DNA from: Salticus scenicus
Taxonomy: Eukaryota > Arthropoda > Arachnida > Araneae > Salticidae
Direction of reading: 5' to 3'
NCBI GenBank assembly: GCA_963930645.1
Contig: OZ005652.1
Location: 264,701,856 to 264,765,855 of the forward strand
DNA length: 64,000 nucleotides
In this document: in pieces, positions 33,107 to 44,650 of the stretch
How the letters are laid out: every line of letters begins with the position of its first letter
Numbering within the stretch: position 1 is the first letter of the stretch
Notes under the pieces: model-generated
Told to the model about the DNA's origin: nothing
The model's database searches: none
The model's input: only the letters and a program-made list of their open reading frames with translations
Program-made: the position numbers and the translations under genes

Positions 33107-34976
33107 GAAAAGCTGTAGTAACTCCATCAAGAGTAAACGCTCAGTAGAACTTTGTTGATGGCTGTTAAAATGATTGATTATAATTTTCTGTTAGGAATAA
33201 AGCAATTTCTTTAGGTTTGTTATTCAGCGATACACAAAAATGATTTAAACAAATCAAATTCCTTCCCCCCTCCCTTTTTTCTTTTTACAGTATTCAAAAA
33301 AGAATATTGGTTACGTGAAAGTGTATTTTGTGAGATTGTAACTTATTTTTAATTTTGATCCTACAATTTATACTATCACTTGACATGCAACTGATTTTCA
33401 ATAAGAATTTATTAACTCTAAATGTAATGAAAGTAAAAATTCTTTAATAATTTTATATTAGAAGTATTTTCTGTATAATATCTGTTATAATTCATATTAA
33501 ACTATTAATATTATAGGACGTATGTTACGTATATCATTTATAACAAGTAAAACATGATTCTTTTTAAAGGAGTTCTAGATTTTTAAAATTTGATGCCATG
33601 CACAATTTTTTAAACATTTTTCACGAAAAACTTTATAATTTTACCTTATTATTGTAAGTAAAACTAAAACTTCTGTTATAATTTTTTGTTTATTTTCATA
33701 GTGAAATTTGCAAAAGAACATGTAAAAAATTAAGTACATTTTAAACATTTATTTTCTTTTTTTAAATTTATAAATTGTCATTTTTTTTAATCATTCTATG
33801 AAACAATTCATTTAATCATGAAATTAATATCTTAGATGTTTAAATAATTTTTTCACATTTCGAATACTTGAAATTTAACACTAATTTTAATTTTTTAAAT
33901 TAAAATTTAATTGAAACATTCTCATACATAAATAATGCTTGTATCACTGTATGAATAAATCTATTTTCTTAAACTGCATTCATTTGATTGATTGATTTAT
34001 ATATATTTTTAAGTCATCATATAAGAATCTCTCTTTCTTATTTAATATAATTATTTTTTAACTATTTATTTTTTCAGAGCTAAGAAAGCATGATAAATGC
34101 AATGGAAAACTCTAAAAGATAGATGTTCCACAGAAATAATTAAAAGAAAAAAGCAAACAATACCTATAAAAAATTTTTAAAATAAAAGCTCTCAGAAGTT
34201 CTTTTCGATCAAAACAATAACACAAAGCTTCCAGGGTTTAAGCTGAGTAAAAATTTTCTTTAACAAAAAGGCTAAAATCAGAAAAAAAGTTTTAGCAAAA
34301 TGCCAGAAACAGTAGAAAAAGATGAATATTAGTTTACACATTATTTTAAACGCCTCAATATGTTTGATTTTCATTTGTAAATTAAACTTAAAAGTTTTTA
34401 ATGAGGTCTTTAAAGAGTTATACACAGAAGGTAATTTTTTTTTTTTAAATTTGAAATGAAAAACAAGAAAGTAATTAATTGTACTTATCACTGTAACCAG
34501 ATCAATTCGAATATAGTACAAGCATATATTTTAACACATTTATTGGCAGACATGAAAAATATTAAACTTTTTAGATTATTGCTTTATTTTGTAAACTTTT
34601 TTAAAGCAATGCGAACATCGTAGATACGACTTACATTCTTTTTCTGGAGATATAATTATCACTATAGCATGTAAAACTACATTAAGCTTATACCTTATAC
34701 TGTATCTGAAAATAAAAACATAACTTACAAAAAAAAAAAAGTTCTATAAGTGAAATTTGTTTATTACTATTCAAAGCTTTTTGGTTTACAATTTATAATT
34801 TTTCATTCTTTCATATTAGACCACATTACAAATGCCTCATGTTTATTTACAAATTGATTTCCTGTATGTGATTCTTACGCACAGTTCAGCGTTTGATTTT
34901 CCTTATATGCATGAACCGATAGATTTTTCTTGATCAATGTTGCGATTTTTTTTTCCATGAAAGATTCAAAACAGTT
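33107..34976. other. Intergenic, no gene seen
   Basis: Very AT-rich. A minus-strand open frame at 34192-34521 is Phe/Lys/Ile-rich and has no recognisable domain, so it is not called. Confidence 0.5.
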
Positions 34977-35075
34977 CTTTCAATTAGAAACAATAGCACA
35001 ACCCTTCATCAGACGAAAATGATAGGTACAAGTGCAGCATCAAAGCAGCACTTATAGCTACTTTATATATAAGTG

Positions 35076-35205
35076 CACTGTAAAAAATTTGTCCTATTTG
35101 CTGCCAGAAATTCTCTGTAATTTGAGAAAATACGTGTAATTTACAAAAAAAATATGTTGTCAGAACATAATTTCTGGCAGCAAATAGGACATATTTTTTA
35201 CAGTG
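35076..35205. mobile_element. Short hairpin MITE, CACTGTAAAAAAT termini
   Basis: The 130-bp element has 37-bp inverted ends: left CACTGTAAAAAATTTGTCCT then ATTTGCTGCCAGAAATT, right the inverse ending TTTTTTACAGTG, with only two or three mismatches. It is non-coding. Target-site duplication is unclear. Confidence 0.75.
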
Positions 35206-35309
35206 TAAAGAAGTGATATACTGTTTTTCTAACCAAAACAATTATTGTGAGGAATGTTTTTTATTTTGTCAACTTACGGTATTTTCTTGCAAACATTTTT
35301 TTTTTTTAC

Positions 35310-35938
35310 TTTCTTCTATATGTAATATAGAGAAAGTATTGGATTCGCGAAAATTTTCGACCTCCGTTTTTTGACGGATCTACACGTTTTGGGATGTCCT
35401 GAACACGAATTGATAGTTTTTAAAAAATGTCTGTCTGTGTGTCTGTCTGTCTGTCTGTCTGTCTGTGTGTCTGTCTGTCTGTATCATTTTTTTGTGGACG
35501 CTGTATCTCACGAACCAATGAATGAAATTTAACCAAACTTGGTATTTAGTTGCACCCTGACATGAACTGGTGCCCATTAGATTTGGGGATCAATAGCTCA
35601 ACAGGTGGCGCTGTGATCGCATTTTATAGGACAAAATTCCGTATAAATGGGCATAATGAGAGTTATTTTAAACTTGTGATTGTAAAATTAATATGAATTA
35701 TTGATAATAGTAGTAGTTAACTAGGAAAAAAAATTTGTGCATGGGGGGGCATCGGTTCCCCCCCCTGGGGGGGAAGTACCCCCCAGGGGGGTTAAATTTT
35801 GAAGATGGGTATCATTCGAAAGATCTCGTCAATACCTTTAAAACGAATGGTTGAACCATAAATCTGTGATAGTTTAAAACAAAGTTATCGATTTTTTTTA
35901 CTTTTAACAAAAAAAAAAAACTTAGAAAAAAAAAATCG

Positions 35939-35972
<34 letters not shown>

Positions 35973-36035
35973 TGTTACTGATTGAATATGTATAGGAAAA
36001 TATAGAAGAAAGTCTTGTGGTGGCCACAACATACT
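35310..36035. repeat. Dispersed repeat with internal (TCTG)n microsatellite
   Basis: The repeat starts near ACTTTCTTCTATATGTAATA and continues GAGAAAGTATTGGATTCGCG, GGATCTACACGTTTTGGGAT, (TCTG)n at about 35430-35482, then TATCTCACGAACCAATGAAT, a 7-8 bp poly-G/poly-C palindromic block (about 35743-35791), GGGTATCATTCGAAAGATCT and ends near CATACTAG. A shorter, diverged copy is at about 49614-49760. The repeat class is not known to me. Confidence 0.65.
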
Positions 36036-37870
36036 AGTTTTTAATGTAAACATATAAATATCAAGATATAGTCAACTACAATGAAAAAAAAAAAACAGTT
36101 TTGTAAATGTTTTAAAGTCATTGTATGAGGAGCACTTTTTCTTAAATTGTTAATCCAATTGTTTTTAATAATTCTTTTTTTTTTTTTTTTTCCCAAAGGA
36201 TATGCAAATTTGATAAGTGTAATTAAAATGTTAATTTTAAAGTATTTGATTGTATTTATTTATTAATAAATATGTGCTGCAGGACTAGTGTTCAACAGTA
36301 ATAAATAATAATGCTGAAAAAAAAAATAAGCAAACACCATAAATTAAAAAAAAAATTACAACGTTTGTTGCAGGTAGAAATAAAAGCAGAACGCTTCACC
36401 AGACAAAAAAGCTAGGCACTAGCACATCATGAAAGGAGCACTTGTATGGATATTTATAGAATTTTTGAGGTAGTTCTGCACTAGAAACTAACACATTCGC
36501 TAACGATCTCCCATGACTGACATCAGACACAACACTCCACATCACGTGCTGATGGTGAAGTGAGATTAGCTGCGAATGTATTAATCATTAAACAAAAGTG
36601 GGGGGGGGGGGGACTATGTTTTTTTGTTCAAAAAAAGAAAAAGTCTATTTCAAAACTTATTTTCAGAAAAATAGTTCTCATTAGCAATCAAAAAGTTATA
36701 GTATACATACATTGTTTCGACAGTTGACAGAAAATCAAGTATTAGATGTCTCTTGGGCATTGAAATTGATCCAATATGTTATACGATTGTCACCTATTCA
36801 TCTCAGTGTAAGAGATGTTGTACAATTTATGTTTTATTGATTTCAATTCAATATAGCCTTAACTCGTAAGCACTCCATATTTTACTATGCCAATGGTTAT
36901 TTACAAACTCCATAAATTGTAAAAACATGCAACAAATGTTTCTGGTGAAAATAATTCAGCATAACCCTTTATTAGGTGAAGCAAAGTAAATGCAAATGCA
37001 GCGTGAAAGTGATAGCATCAAGTGTGTTGTTACTTTCATACTTCATGTGTATTTTTTGTCTAAAGATGAGGGATCAAGATTAACTATTCTGATCCAAAGC
37101 AATTGTTACAAGTTTTATAAATTTATGAAGTCTGCTTACTAAGCTTTTATTCCTATTCATTCAACAGCACCAATTTGGTACATTATTTCCCCGTTAAGAA
37201 TCAAGATTTTTTTTTTTTTTTTTTTTTTTTTCAAAAACTGATTTAAAAAAAAAGAAAAAAATAAGATTTAAGTGCAAATCTATGAAATTTCTGCTTTTAA
37301 TGTATAATTTATGAAAAATGCCATATTTTTGCTGACTGATTCCGAAATGTTGGATATTATGATGTTACTTTACTAAATTTAGTTTTAATTGTAGAAATGC
37401 ACAATGTTTACATTGACAATGGAATGATACTCGTTTTTATGATGGACATGGGAGGCAGGGGCCGCTTTACAATTTTGGCGGCCCTCTCTAATAGACATTA
37501 CGCTAGGGCATCTTACAGATTTCATGTAACCTCGGGTAAATCTTCTCACTGTGATCCCCCCCCCCCTTACAAAAGAAAAAGCAACTATATTAAGATTCAA
37601 CTTATTCTAATATTATAAGTTAATATAAATTTAAATAACTTTTTTTTTTTTTTTTTTTGTAAAAATTAAATTGGATTTGGCATATTTAGAAATAAGAAAA
37701 AATAAACAAGTTGAATCAAACCTTTAGCTTTTCTACCTAAACGTTCGATTGGGAAAATGCTTTAAAATTTCTGTTTATTTTATACTAATTACCATTCTCT
37801 ACATGGCATCGCACGTATTGATGTACAATAGAACTACTGTACATCAATACTGTTATATCTGTACATGTAG

Positions 37871-38039
37871 CAGCGGCGGATCGAGAACTTAACTTTTGGG
37901 GGGTGCTAAGATTTTTCAAGAAGGTATTCCAGATCAATAAAAAATTTACAATTGTAATATTCAATTGTGAATGTCAGTGCTTTTGGAAGGGGGGGGGGGC
38001 TTCAGCCCCCTAGCTCCCCCCTCCATAGATCTGCCACTG
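37871..38039. mobile_element. hAT-type MITE, second copy, nested
   Basis: It is close to the copy at 32932-33098 over its whole length (CAGCGGCGGATCGAGAAC, CAATAAAAAATTTACAATTG, GTGAATGTCAGTG, GGCTTCAGCCCCCTAGC, ATCTGCCACTG). The flanks share ATGTAG but not an exact 8-bp duplication, so this copy is older or rearranged. Confidence 0.85.
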
Positions 38040-39090
38040 AATGTAGTCATATACCATGTACAGCTTGTACCATAAACTGTTTGGCCGAAAATTTGAGTAA
38101 AAACTGTTATAATGGAATGAAAAAATTTTTTTTTGCATGGACAGAAGAAAAGAGAATTTAGAATCCGTCATTACCTCACCATTGCTGCTATCAGATTGCA
38201 ACATTTCTACCACCGAAAAAGTTCCATAGTGAATAATAATAATAGTAATATTAAAATATTACTGTTATTTATTTTTAAGTTAGTTCTTATTTTTATTATA
38301 ATTTTAATCCTTCCATATTAAATGATAATTTTCAAATTTACATTAAACCAGATAACAAGAATTCATTGCATTTTTTAAACAAGAACGAAAAATCATTTGG
38401 TTCGCATAGACTATTAATATTTTCTAACTGTATGTACTTGTTGCCTCGTTTAACCTTCAGTGTACTTTACCGACGTTACCACACAACGGAAAAAACTACA
38501 GACAGAAAAACTAACTGAATTCATAATCACTCCAAAACATTGTTGAAAAGTGTTTAAAAAAAACCTTAATATGAGCGGAAGTGCAGTTCTAGCAATTTCC
38601 AATTGTAACTCTTAAGCTCTTATAATGTGTTTGAATATTTTGGTGTGATTCTGTAAATTTTAATGTTAAACATACCATATTCTATAGATTTTTTCTTTTA
38701 TTTTTTTAATCATATGAATAATCTAAATTTTAATACGACTTTCGCAGTACAAAGTGTTTTAAATGTGATTAGTTATCCTATTTCTAGCATTTTAAATAGA
38801 GAACATAAGCTACTGCCGTGCTGACAAACCGAAGTCGTCAACATTTTAAAACTTTATTGAAAAGAGTTAAAAATGCTTCCCTTACCACTTTTACTCGAAC
38901 TTTTTCCTTGACATATTTCTGAAATAAATTTTTTATTAATTCATTTGTTAGTAGATTGAGTTATCAGATGAAATTTTGTGTTGGCCATTATTAATTGCAA
39001 ACAAATCCCTTTTAAACACGATTACGAAGCCTTTTCATTCATAAATGCAAGTCAATTAGGTATTCTTATTTAGATATGGTGATACGAATC

Positions 39091-39317
39091 GATTGGTAGG
39101 ACTTAAGACCGACTGACTACGCTAAGGTCCGAGGCCTATAGATAGAATGCCCTCCGAGTGGGTCTTTCTAAGGGATCCTAGCCCGTATTTATGCTAGTTT
39201 CGGAGAAAATCAAGGAAAATTCTGAATGGCTAGGTTGATGAGCGTGACCTGGGATCGAACCGGGCACTTCCCATCATCCAGCTTTCAGTGCAGAAACGCT
39301 CGGCCACTGGTGGGCCT
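39091..39317 (-). mobile_element. tRNA-derived SINE, minus strand
   Basis: On the minus strand it reads CCACCAGTGGCCGAGCG (box A), GGTTCGATCCC (box B), TTTTCCTTGATTTTCTCCGA and AAAGACCCACTCGGAGGGCA, as in the copy at 18727. The flanks GTGATACGAATC and GTGATGCGAACC form a 12-bp duplication with two mismatches. Confidence 0.88.
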
Positions 39318-39684
39318 GTGATGCGAACCAAAGTAGCGTTTAATTTTCCGTATGAAGGTAAAGCCTTTTGCCGAAAAGACTATCTAAAGTCAACGCATGA
39401 AACAGATTTTCTAGACACCATAGGCCAGAAAAATGTCACCCTTATGTAATTTAAATTTACTCTTAATTTATGTATTTTGCGTATTTTTAATCTATTCTTA
39501 AGACCTTTCTGAAATCTGAATTATTTGCTGACTTGTTTACGAAGTTATTTTTTTCGCAAATGTACAAAACTTTCAGGAATTTTTTATTTAGATGTAAGTT
39601 TAATAGTGATTTTTTTATATTTTTTTATTCCAATTTCTATTATTTAATTGATTATAGATAAATTTGATATAAGGAGTTCGAATT

Positions 39685-39894
39685 TCAAGCTGAATGAGTT
39701 TTAAAATGAGGCCGCCATGTGAAACTGTCAAACGCGTTAGTGATGCCAAGTAAAAGGGCTTTGAATTTTTCAGATTTAATAAAACTATCGTGAATAAATT
39801 CTGTTTTTCTGATGGGTGGTGGAATGTTCAGGTCTAAAACCAAATTTTTTCTATCTAATTTGAAAAGATCTAGCTTTCCATTATCACAATGCAA
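39685..39894 (-). pseudogene. Unrecognised minus-strand coding-like fragment
   Basis: The 69-codon frame has ordinary amino-acid composition (motifs LFKLDRKNLVLDLN, FIKSEKFKALLLGITNAFDS), unlike the low-complexity frames around it, and the DNA upstream on the same strand is open in other frames. It could be a decayed transposon gene inside the 2.9-kb hAT-type element. No family is recognised. Confidence 0.3.
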
Positions 39895-40448
39895 ATCAAA
39901 GTATATATTTATTAAAAATCAACATTTTAGTGCCTTAACACGAGCACCTAATTTTAATTCCCATCTGCAAAAATTCCTCTTGGAAATTTTTACAAAATTT
40001 TATTTTAATAATAAAGAAAATTCTTTTATTTCTTCGCAAATTCTGGTGGTAGTTTATTGTCAATGAGCGAAATTTCCTTGTCCCTGAAAGGCAGGGTTAA
40101 GGTGTTTTTATACAAAGTTAAAATCTTTAAAGAAGGTTACTTTTAATTTACAATTGAATATACACATATTTCTTAAAAGAGAAAAAAAAATCTAATTGGT
40201 TTATGACTTTCACTTTTCTTCCATCCATCCTCGCCCCCCCCCCCCCTCCCTTAAATTTTGGGCAGTGTTTCAAATTTTTTTTGGTGGCCCTCCTTTTTCG
40301 ACGGCTCTAAGCGACCGCTTAGGTTCGCCTAATGGTAAAGCGGGCCCTGATGGGAGGGAAGCAAATTATTAAAGTCACCACTTTATCTTGTTTATTCACT
40401 ATATGGCAAGTGGATATTTTTAGGTAGTGTAGTTAGTTCATTGTACTA

Positions 40449-40608
40449 CAGGGCCCGACTTAGACTACCTGGAGCCCCGGGGCAAGCCTATTCTGGGGGG
40501 CCCCTTACAGTGGCATAACAGCTCTTTAGGTTGCAGAATTTCTGCATACACCTGTAGGGGGGGGGCAGGGCATTTGCCCCGTATGCCCTGCCGATAGTCA
40601 GGGCCTTG
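40449..40608. mobile_element. GC-rich MITE-like element, CAGGGCCC end
   Basis: Left CAGGGCCCGACTTAGAC and right ATAGTCAGGGCCTTG are weak inverted repeats, with inner GGGGCA and TGCCCC. TTCATT occurs outside both ends, but not as an exact adjacent duplication. GC content is far above the surroundings. Probably a hAT-type MITE. Confidence 0.5.
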
Positions 40609-40960
40609 TTCATTAACCTCCAAAATACAGTTTGAAAATATGGCAAAAAGAAAAAAATCCACTTATGGACCACTGGCTAGTGTAAAAGGTATTCCCTCTT
40701 ACAATTTTCCCGCCTCTAGTCATAAAATCCCATCAACTCTATGGCAAAATTTGTTTATAGAATAACTCATTACCTAATGTTATTGAATAAATTGAAGTAC
40801 TAAAAACGAAACTTTCGAGATGTCACATGCCTCATTAAAAATAATGAAATAACAGAAAGTTCGGCGTCAAAAGTGATGACTGGTTGTAAAATCACGGTCG
40901 TCAAAACAAAAGTTATAGTTGCAAAATACGACTAGCGACCACGAATTTCGAGCTCTTCTC

Positions 40961-41376
40961 AGGGGTCTGTCCAGACTTTTCAGACAGGGTTCTGTTTTTA
41001 CGAAATTATAAAAAATCTGTACATACTTTTGTGAATCTAAATTTAGCATGAAAATAAAGCTCTTGCGAACTTCTTGGCACGAGTCCTCTTTTTGTGAAAA
41101 ATGTCATTTTGAAAATTAAAATTAAGGTTTCATTTAAATAATGACAGTTCATTTTTATAGAGCTAAGCCCACAAATATGGATAGAAACCTTTTATAAATT
41201 AGAAACTGAATATCAGATTTTTGGGAGAAATACAGCAGAGTGCAATTGATTATTCAGGCAGCCTATTCATAGCAGAGAAGATTAGTTTTCAAAATTAAAC
41301 AGATTTATCAAAGGTCAGTTTTTATTTTAAGGAGAAAATTTTTTTAATGATACCTAAGTTTTCCTCACAGACCCCT
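40961..41376. mobile_element. Non-autonomous TIR element, AGGGGTCTGTCCAG family, copy 1
   Basis: Left end AGGGGTCTGTCCAGACTTTT, right end CTCACAGACCCCT. It is related over at least 130 bp, in inverse orientation, to the right end of the element at 43546-44046 (TTTTGTGAAT..AAATTTAG and CCTCTTTTTGTGAAA blocks). It is non-coding. Confidence 0.7.
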
Positions 41377-42620
41377 TCATCTTGAAACTTGATAAACTTT
41401 TCACCCTTCACAAAAATAAGCTACTTCAAACAAAACCCTTCACAAATGTTGAATGATTTAAAAAAGAAAAAAATAAAAAAACTTGGGTAAGAAAATTACA
41501 TTTTCGATCAGTTTCAAAAATACATTATACTTCTACAATAAAACATCAAACTAGAAATAGCAATAGAAAACAAATACACATTAATCCAGAATTTTATTTA
41601 TTTATGTATTTTTCTGTTCTCACATTCTTTTTAAATACCTCACTTTGTTTCTGAGTAATAGTGTGAAATTCTCACTCAGTTTTTATGTCTGATGAGAATC
41701 CTACAACTTCAATTTACTATCATTTTCATTCAGTTATTTCACTGTTCTGTATAATTATTTTTTTACATTTATATTATAAAGATAAACTTAATTCATTTAT
41801 TAGTGTTTTAACTGAAGAGGGAAAGGAAAGTTGCTAATAGTTTAAAAAATACGCGAGCATTGAAAACATTAAAAATGTATGTCAATTTAATAGATTATAT
41901 GATCTAATTAAACAAGCAAATATACATGAAACATATTCTTACAAAAGTAAATCAAACAAATCTAAGTGCATAAGTAATAAAACCAATATTCATAAAAGTA
42001 TAATATCAAATAAAAAGAAAAAAAAAGTCATGAAAATACTAAATGTAGTTTAAAAAAACAAATTTTTAACATACCTGAAACAATTTTCTGTGGGTGGCAT
42101 GAATGTTTTTGAATTGTCTATTTGTTGATTTAAAACCAATTTGTTAGTATAAGAGAACTTTCCGCATAGCACAGCATATTTTATCAAATCGCAAATGCTA
42201 CAGGAAAGTTCACTTAACTTTTATATAAATTCCTGACTAACTTTCGAAATTTGATCACTTTTCCTGGGAGAAAAACAAAACAATAAACAAGCTGCTTTCT
42301 TACCGTAACAAAATATCAAAAACTGCTTACTGATGCTTGAACCTTGCACAGGAGTTTTACAGGAAGTTATAAACAGACAGGAACATGTAAACTGCAATAT
42401 TATAAAATAGGATTTCGCAATTTATATCATTTATCATCCGTTTCTTTTATAGTATGCAGGGACACTTTCATTGTACTCGATTGTAAGCAAATCGTCAAAA
42501 TATCAAATTTGTTTTCGGTTAATTTGATTCCACCAAAAGCGATAAGCCTTTCTCATTTTAAAATCACCTCCGCTTTAACTAAATTTCTTGAATTCGGCGT
42601 AATATTTCCATATTAATAAT
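41377..42620. other. Intergenic, no gene seen
   Basis: AT-rich. A + strand open frame at 42344-42616 has balanced composition but no homology that I recognise and no splice context; it is not called. Confidence 0.45.
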
Positions 42621-43074
42621 GTACTGAATACTCAAAATAGCCATTGCTTACCATTGTTACACGCGTATAACGCTGGCCATTATCCGACACGACTTTTGAA
42701 GCAGACGATATTAGAACGCCCTCTATAGTTCAATTGAGTCGCGAATAGAGGGATCGGAGTTGTTCAGCCTCTGCTTTCGACCGGTCGTGGATCAAATGTC
42801 TCAAGCAAAGAATCTCTAATAATAGAGCAAAGAATAATATATTCTTTGTAATAGAGTTTCTTTGATGTCTCAAGGCCCAGTTGGATCGGTCGATGTGTTC
42901 CAGAGGCTGGCTCACAATAATCTAGAAATTAAACTTCAACCGTGAATGTAGACTTTTGTTTATAAACAATAACTCGTTCGCGTTGTTCACAGCATGGTTT
43001 GGAATTTGGGAAACTTTAATCCATTCTATTACGTTTATTTTTCTATACAATTTTTTTAAGATTATACTACTAAA
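42621..43074 (+). promoter_or_regulatory. Presumed NAT9 5' flank and 5' UTR, CG-richer, with inverted repeat
   Basis: This 450-bp stretch before the NAT9 start is richer in CG dinucleotides than its surroundings (for example ACACGCGTATAACGCTGGCC, ACCGGTCGTGG). It contains an imperfect inverted repeat at about 42776-42898 (TCGACCGGTCG / CGGTCGATG and TCTCAAGCAAAGAA / TTTCTTTGATGTCTCAA). No TATA box or start site can be fixed. That it holds the promoter is inferred only from position and composition. Confidence 0.35.
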
Positions 43075-43151
43075 ATGAAGATTAATTCTGCCATTAAAAT
43101 TATTGAATCAAAAATTATTTTAGTTCCTTATAAAGAAAAACACGTTGCAAA
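43075..43151 (+). CDS. NAT9: NAT9 first coding exon
   Basis: NAT9 is a GNAT-superfamily N-acetyltransferase; its Drosophila orthologue is linked to microtubule stability. ATG lies in a good context (ACTAAAATGAAG). The exon encodes MKINSAIKIIESKIILVPYK then EKHVA and two bases of a Lys codon, ending at AA|gtatat. Animal NAT9 starts M.LN..T...GKKV.LVPY...HV..YHEWM, matching this pattern. It splices in phase 2 to the exon at 54128 to read HVAKYHEWM. The assignment depends on that distant junction, but the phase and motif both fit. Confidence 0.88.
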
Positions 43152-43545
43152 GTATATTTGTATATGTTTTATTCTTATTCATAAGTTTTATTTTCATATT
43201 TTATGTGATATTGGCTTAGACTGAATATCTGTTGTCCTTGACGACTTTTGTATTTGGCAATTAAAAGCATAATTCGAAAATACGCATGCCAGACGTATAT
43301 TTTCGTACTGTATATAGTACGAAATATTGTTTTATATTATCGATTGCTGTTTTAATAAACGTTATTAAAGTAATCATGATTTTTGAAATGAATTAAATAT
43401 GTTCGCTAGATAACTTAGCGATCTTTTTCACTAAGGACGACAGATATCAAATCTATTCCCCTTCACCATCTGTGGTGGCTCATACAAGGCTCCAAATAGC
43501 CTGTTTTTAAGCTAACACTGTATTTATATAAAGGTATTCTTAGCA

Positions 43546-44046
43546 AGGGTCTGTCCAGAGGTAAAAATGAATCTGTTAAAGGACCCTCACAAAATTATTT
43601 ATTCTAAACTAAAGGACCCTCAAAAAAAAAAAATTATTCTAAACTAAAGGACCCATCATAATTTTTTTTTTTTCTCTTTAAAACAGACTTTTAATAAATC
43701 TCTTCCATTTTTAAAACTAATCTTCCATGGAGTGACAACAATTGGACAATCATTGCTATATTTCCCTGAAAAGCTGATATTCAATTTTACTTTTAAAAAG
43801 ATTTCTGTGCATATGTGTGATTTTAATTCTATAAAAGTGAACTATCATTGCCTAAAACGAAACTTTATTTTAATTATAATTTTATTCTACAAAATTACAT
43901 TTGTCACAATTTCACAAAAAGAGGTCTGTAGCCGAAAAGTGCAGAACTTAATTTTTGCACTAAATTTCTATTCACAAAATTAGCGATTGATTTTTCACAA
44001 TTTCCCAAAAACAGAATTCTGCCTGAAAAGTCTGGACATACCCCTG
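43546..44046. mobile_element. Non-autonomous TIR element, AGGGGTCTGTCCAG family, copy 2
   Basis: Left AGGGTCTGTCCAGAGG, right AAAAGTCTGGACATACCCCTG. It is flanked by CTTAGCA on both sides (43539-43545 and 44047-44053), a 7-bp or longer duplication that would fit a hAT-type insertion. Inside, AAAGGACCCTCA-type segments repeat three times (about 43578-43655). It lies 395 bp after NAT9 exon 1. Confidence 0.8.
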
Positions 44047-44173
44047 CTTAGCATTTATTTGTAGATTTTCATGCTAATCTCTCATGAACTCTGAAAGGAT
44101 GTTTTAGAAATCTAACTTTTTTTTGTTTTTGTTTTTTCAAGTACTAACAAAAAAGCGGATCATTTGGAAGTCG

Positions 44174-44650
44174 AGTATTTGAGTAATACAAAATACATAA
44201 TTTTGATATGAAAAGAAAAAATACTTAATTTTTTGTTTACTTTCTACTTTACAGTAGATATAATGAAGATTAATATCAGTAAAATATACATGGGAAACTG
44301 GAGTATTGTATATTTTAATTTATAAACTTTACTGAGTCATATGTTAAATCATGTTAGATCAAAAATGAAAAATAAATTATCATCCCCCATTCCCCACAAA
44401 TATAAAGGGAAAATTTTCAAAGTTATTAAAATAAATAAAGAAGATTTAAATACGAAAGAAACCTGAATGTTTAAGTAAATACCTTTTAAGCAAATTATTT
44501 CAATAAAACTTCATAACAGCTTGGATGTATAAAAAAGTATTTGAGCAATAAAAAATACATGAATGTGATATGAAAAGAAAAAATTCTTAATTTTTTGTTT
44601 ACTTCTACTTTACAGTAGATAGAATGAAGATTAATATCATATCAGATTAA
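44174..44650 (+). repeat. Direct repeat pair, about 115 bp, 364 bp apart
   Basis: Copies at about 44174-44287 and 44538-44645 share GATATGAAAAGAAAAAAT, CTTAATTTTTTGTTTACTT, CTACTTTACAGTAGATA and AATGAAGATTAATATCA with few differences. Cause unknown; possibly local duplication. Confidence 0.7.

Larger units (their letters stand above)
34977..37035 (+). repeat. Three diverged direct copies of a about 75-bp block
   Basis: Blocks at about 34977-35050, 36362-36455 and 36940-37025 share the order AGAAA.AA.AGCA.AAC(C/G)CTTCA.CAGAC or a variant, then AA.G...GCA then AGC(A/C)(C/T)... . They are separated by unrelated or shorter similar sequence. It may be an old segmental duplication or a repeat family; divergence is high. 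Confidence 0.5.
37456..40349. mobile_element. 2.9-kb hAT-type element with perfect 8-bp TSD, nested insertions
   Basis: The ends are CAGGGGCCGCTTTACAATTT on the left and AATGGTAAAGCGGGCCCTG on the right, imperfect inverted repeats. Both sides carry ATGGGAGG (37448-37455 and 40350-40357), an exact 8-bp duplication. The size is that of an autonomous hAT, but I do not find a transposase. Inside are a separate hAT MITE (37871-38039), a minus-strand SINE (39091-39317) and a minus-strand open frame (39685-39894, unrecognised). Confidence 0.65.

Noticed and set aside
34192..34521. 109-codon minus-strand frame
   Set aside because: Phe/Lys/Ile-rich composition of random AT-rich DNA, no domain, no splice partner.
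35430..35482. CRISPR-like short regular repeats
   Set aside because: It is a (TCTG)n microsatellite; there are no spacers, and the genome is eukaryotic.
42344..42616. 90-codon + strand frame just upstream of NAT9
   Set aside because: Composition is less extreme than others, but there is no recognisable domain and no splice connection to NAT9; left uncalled.
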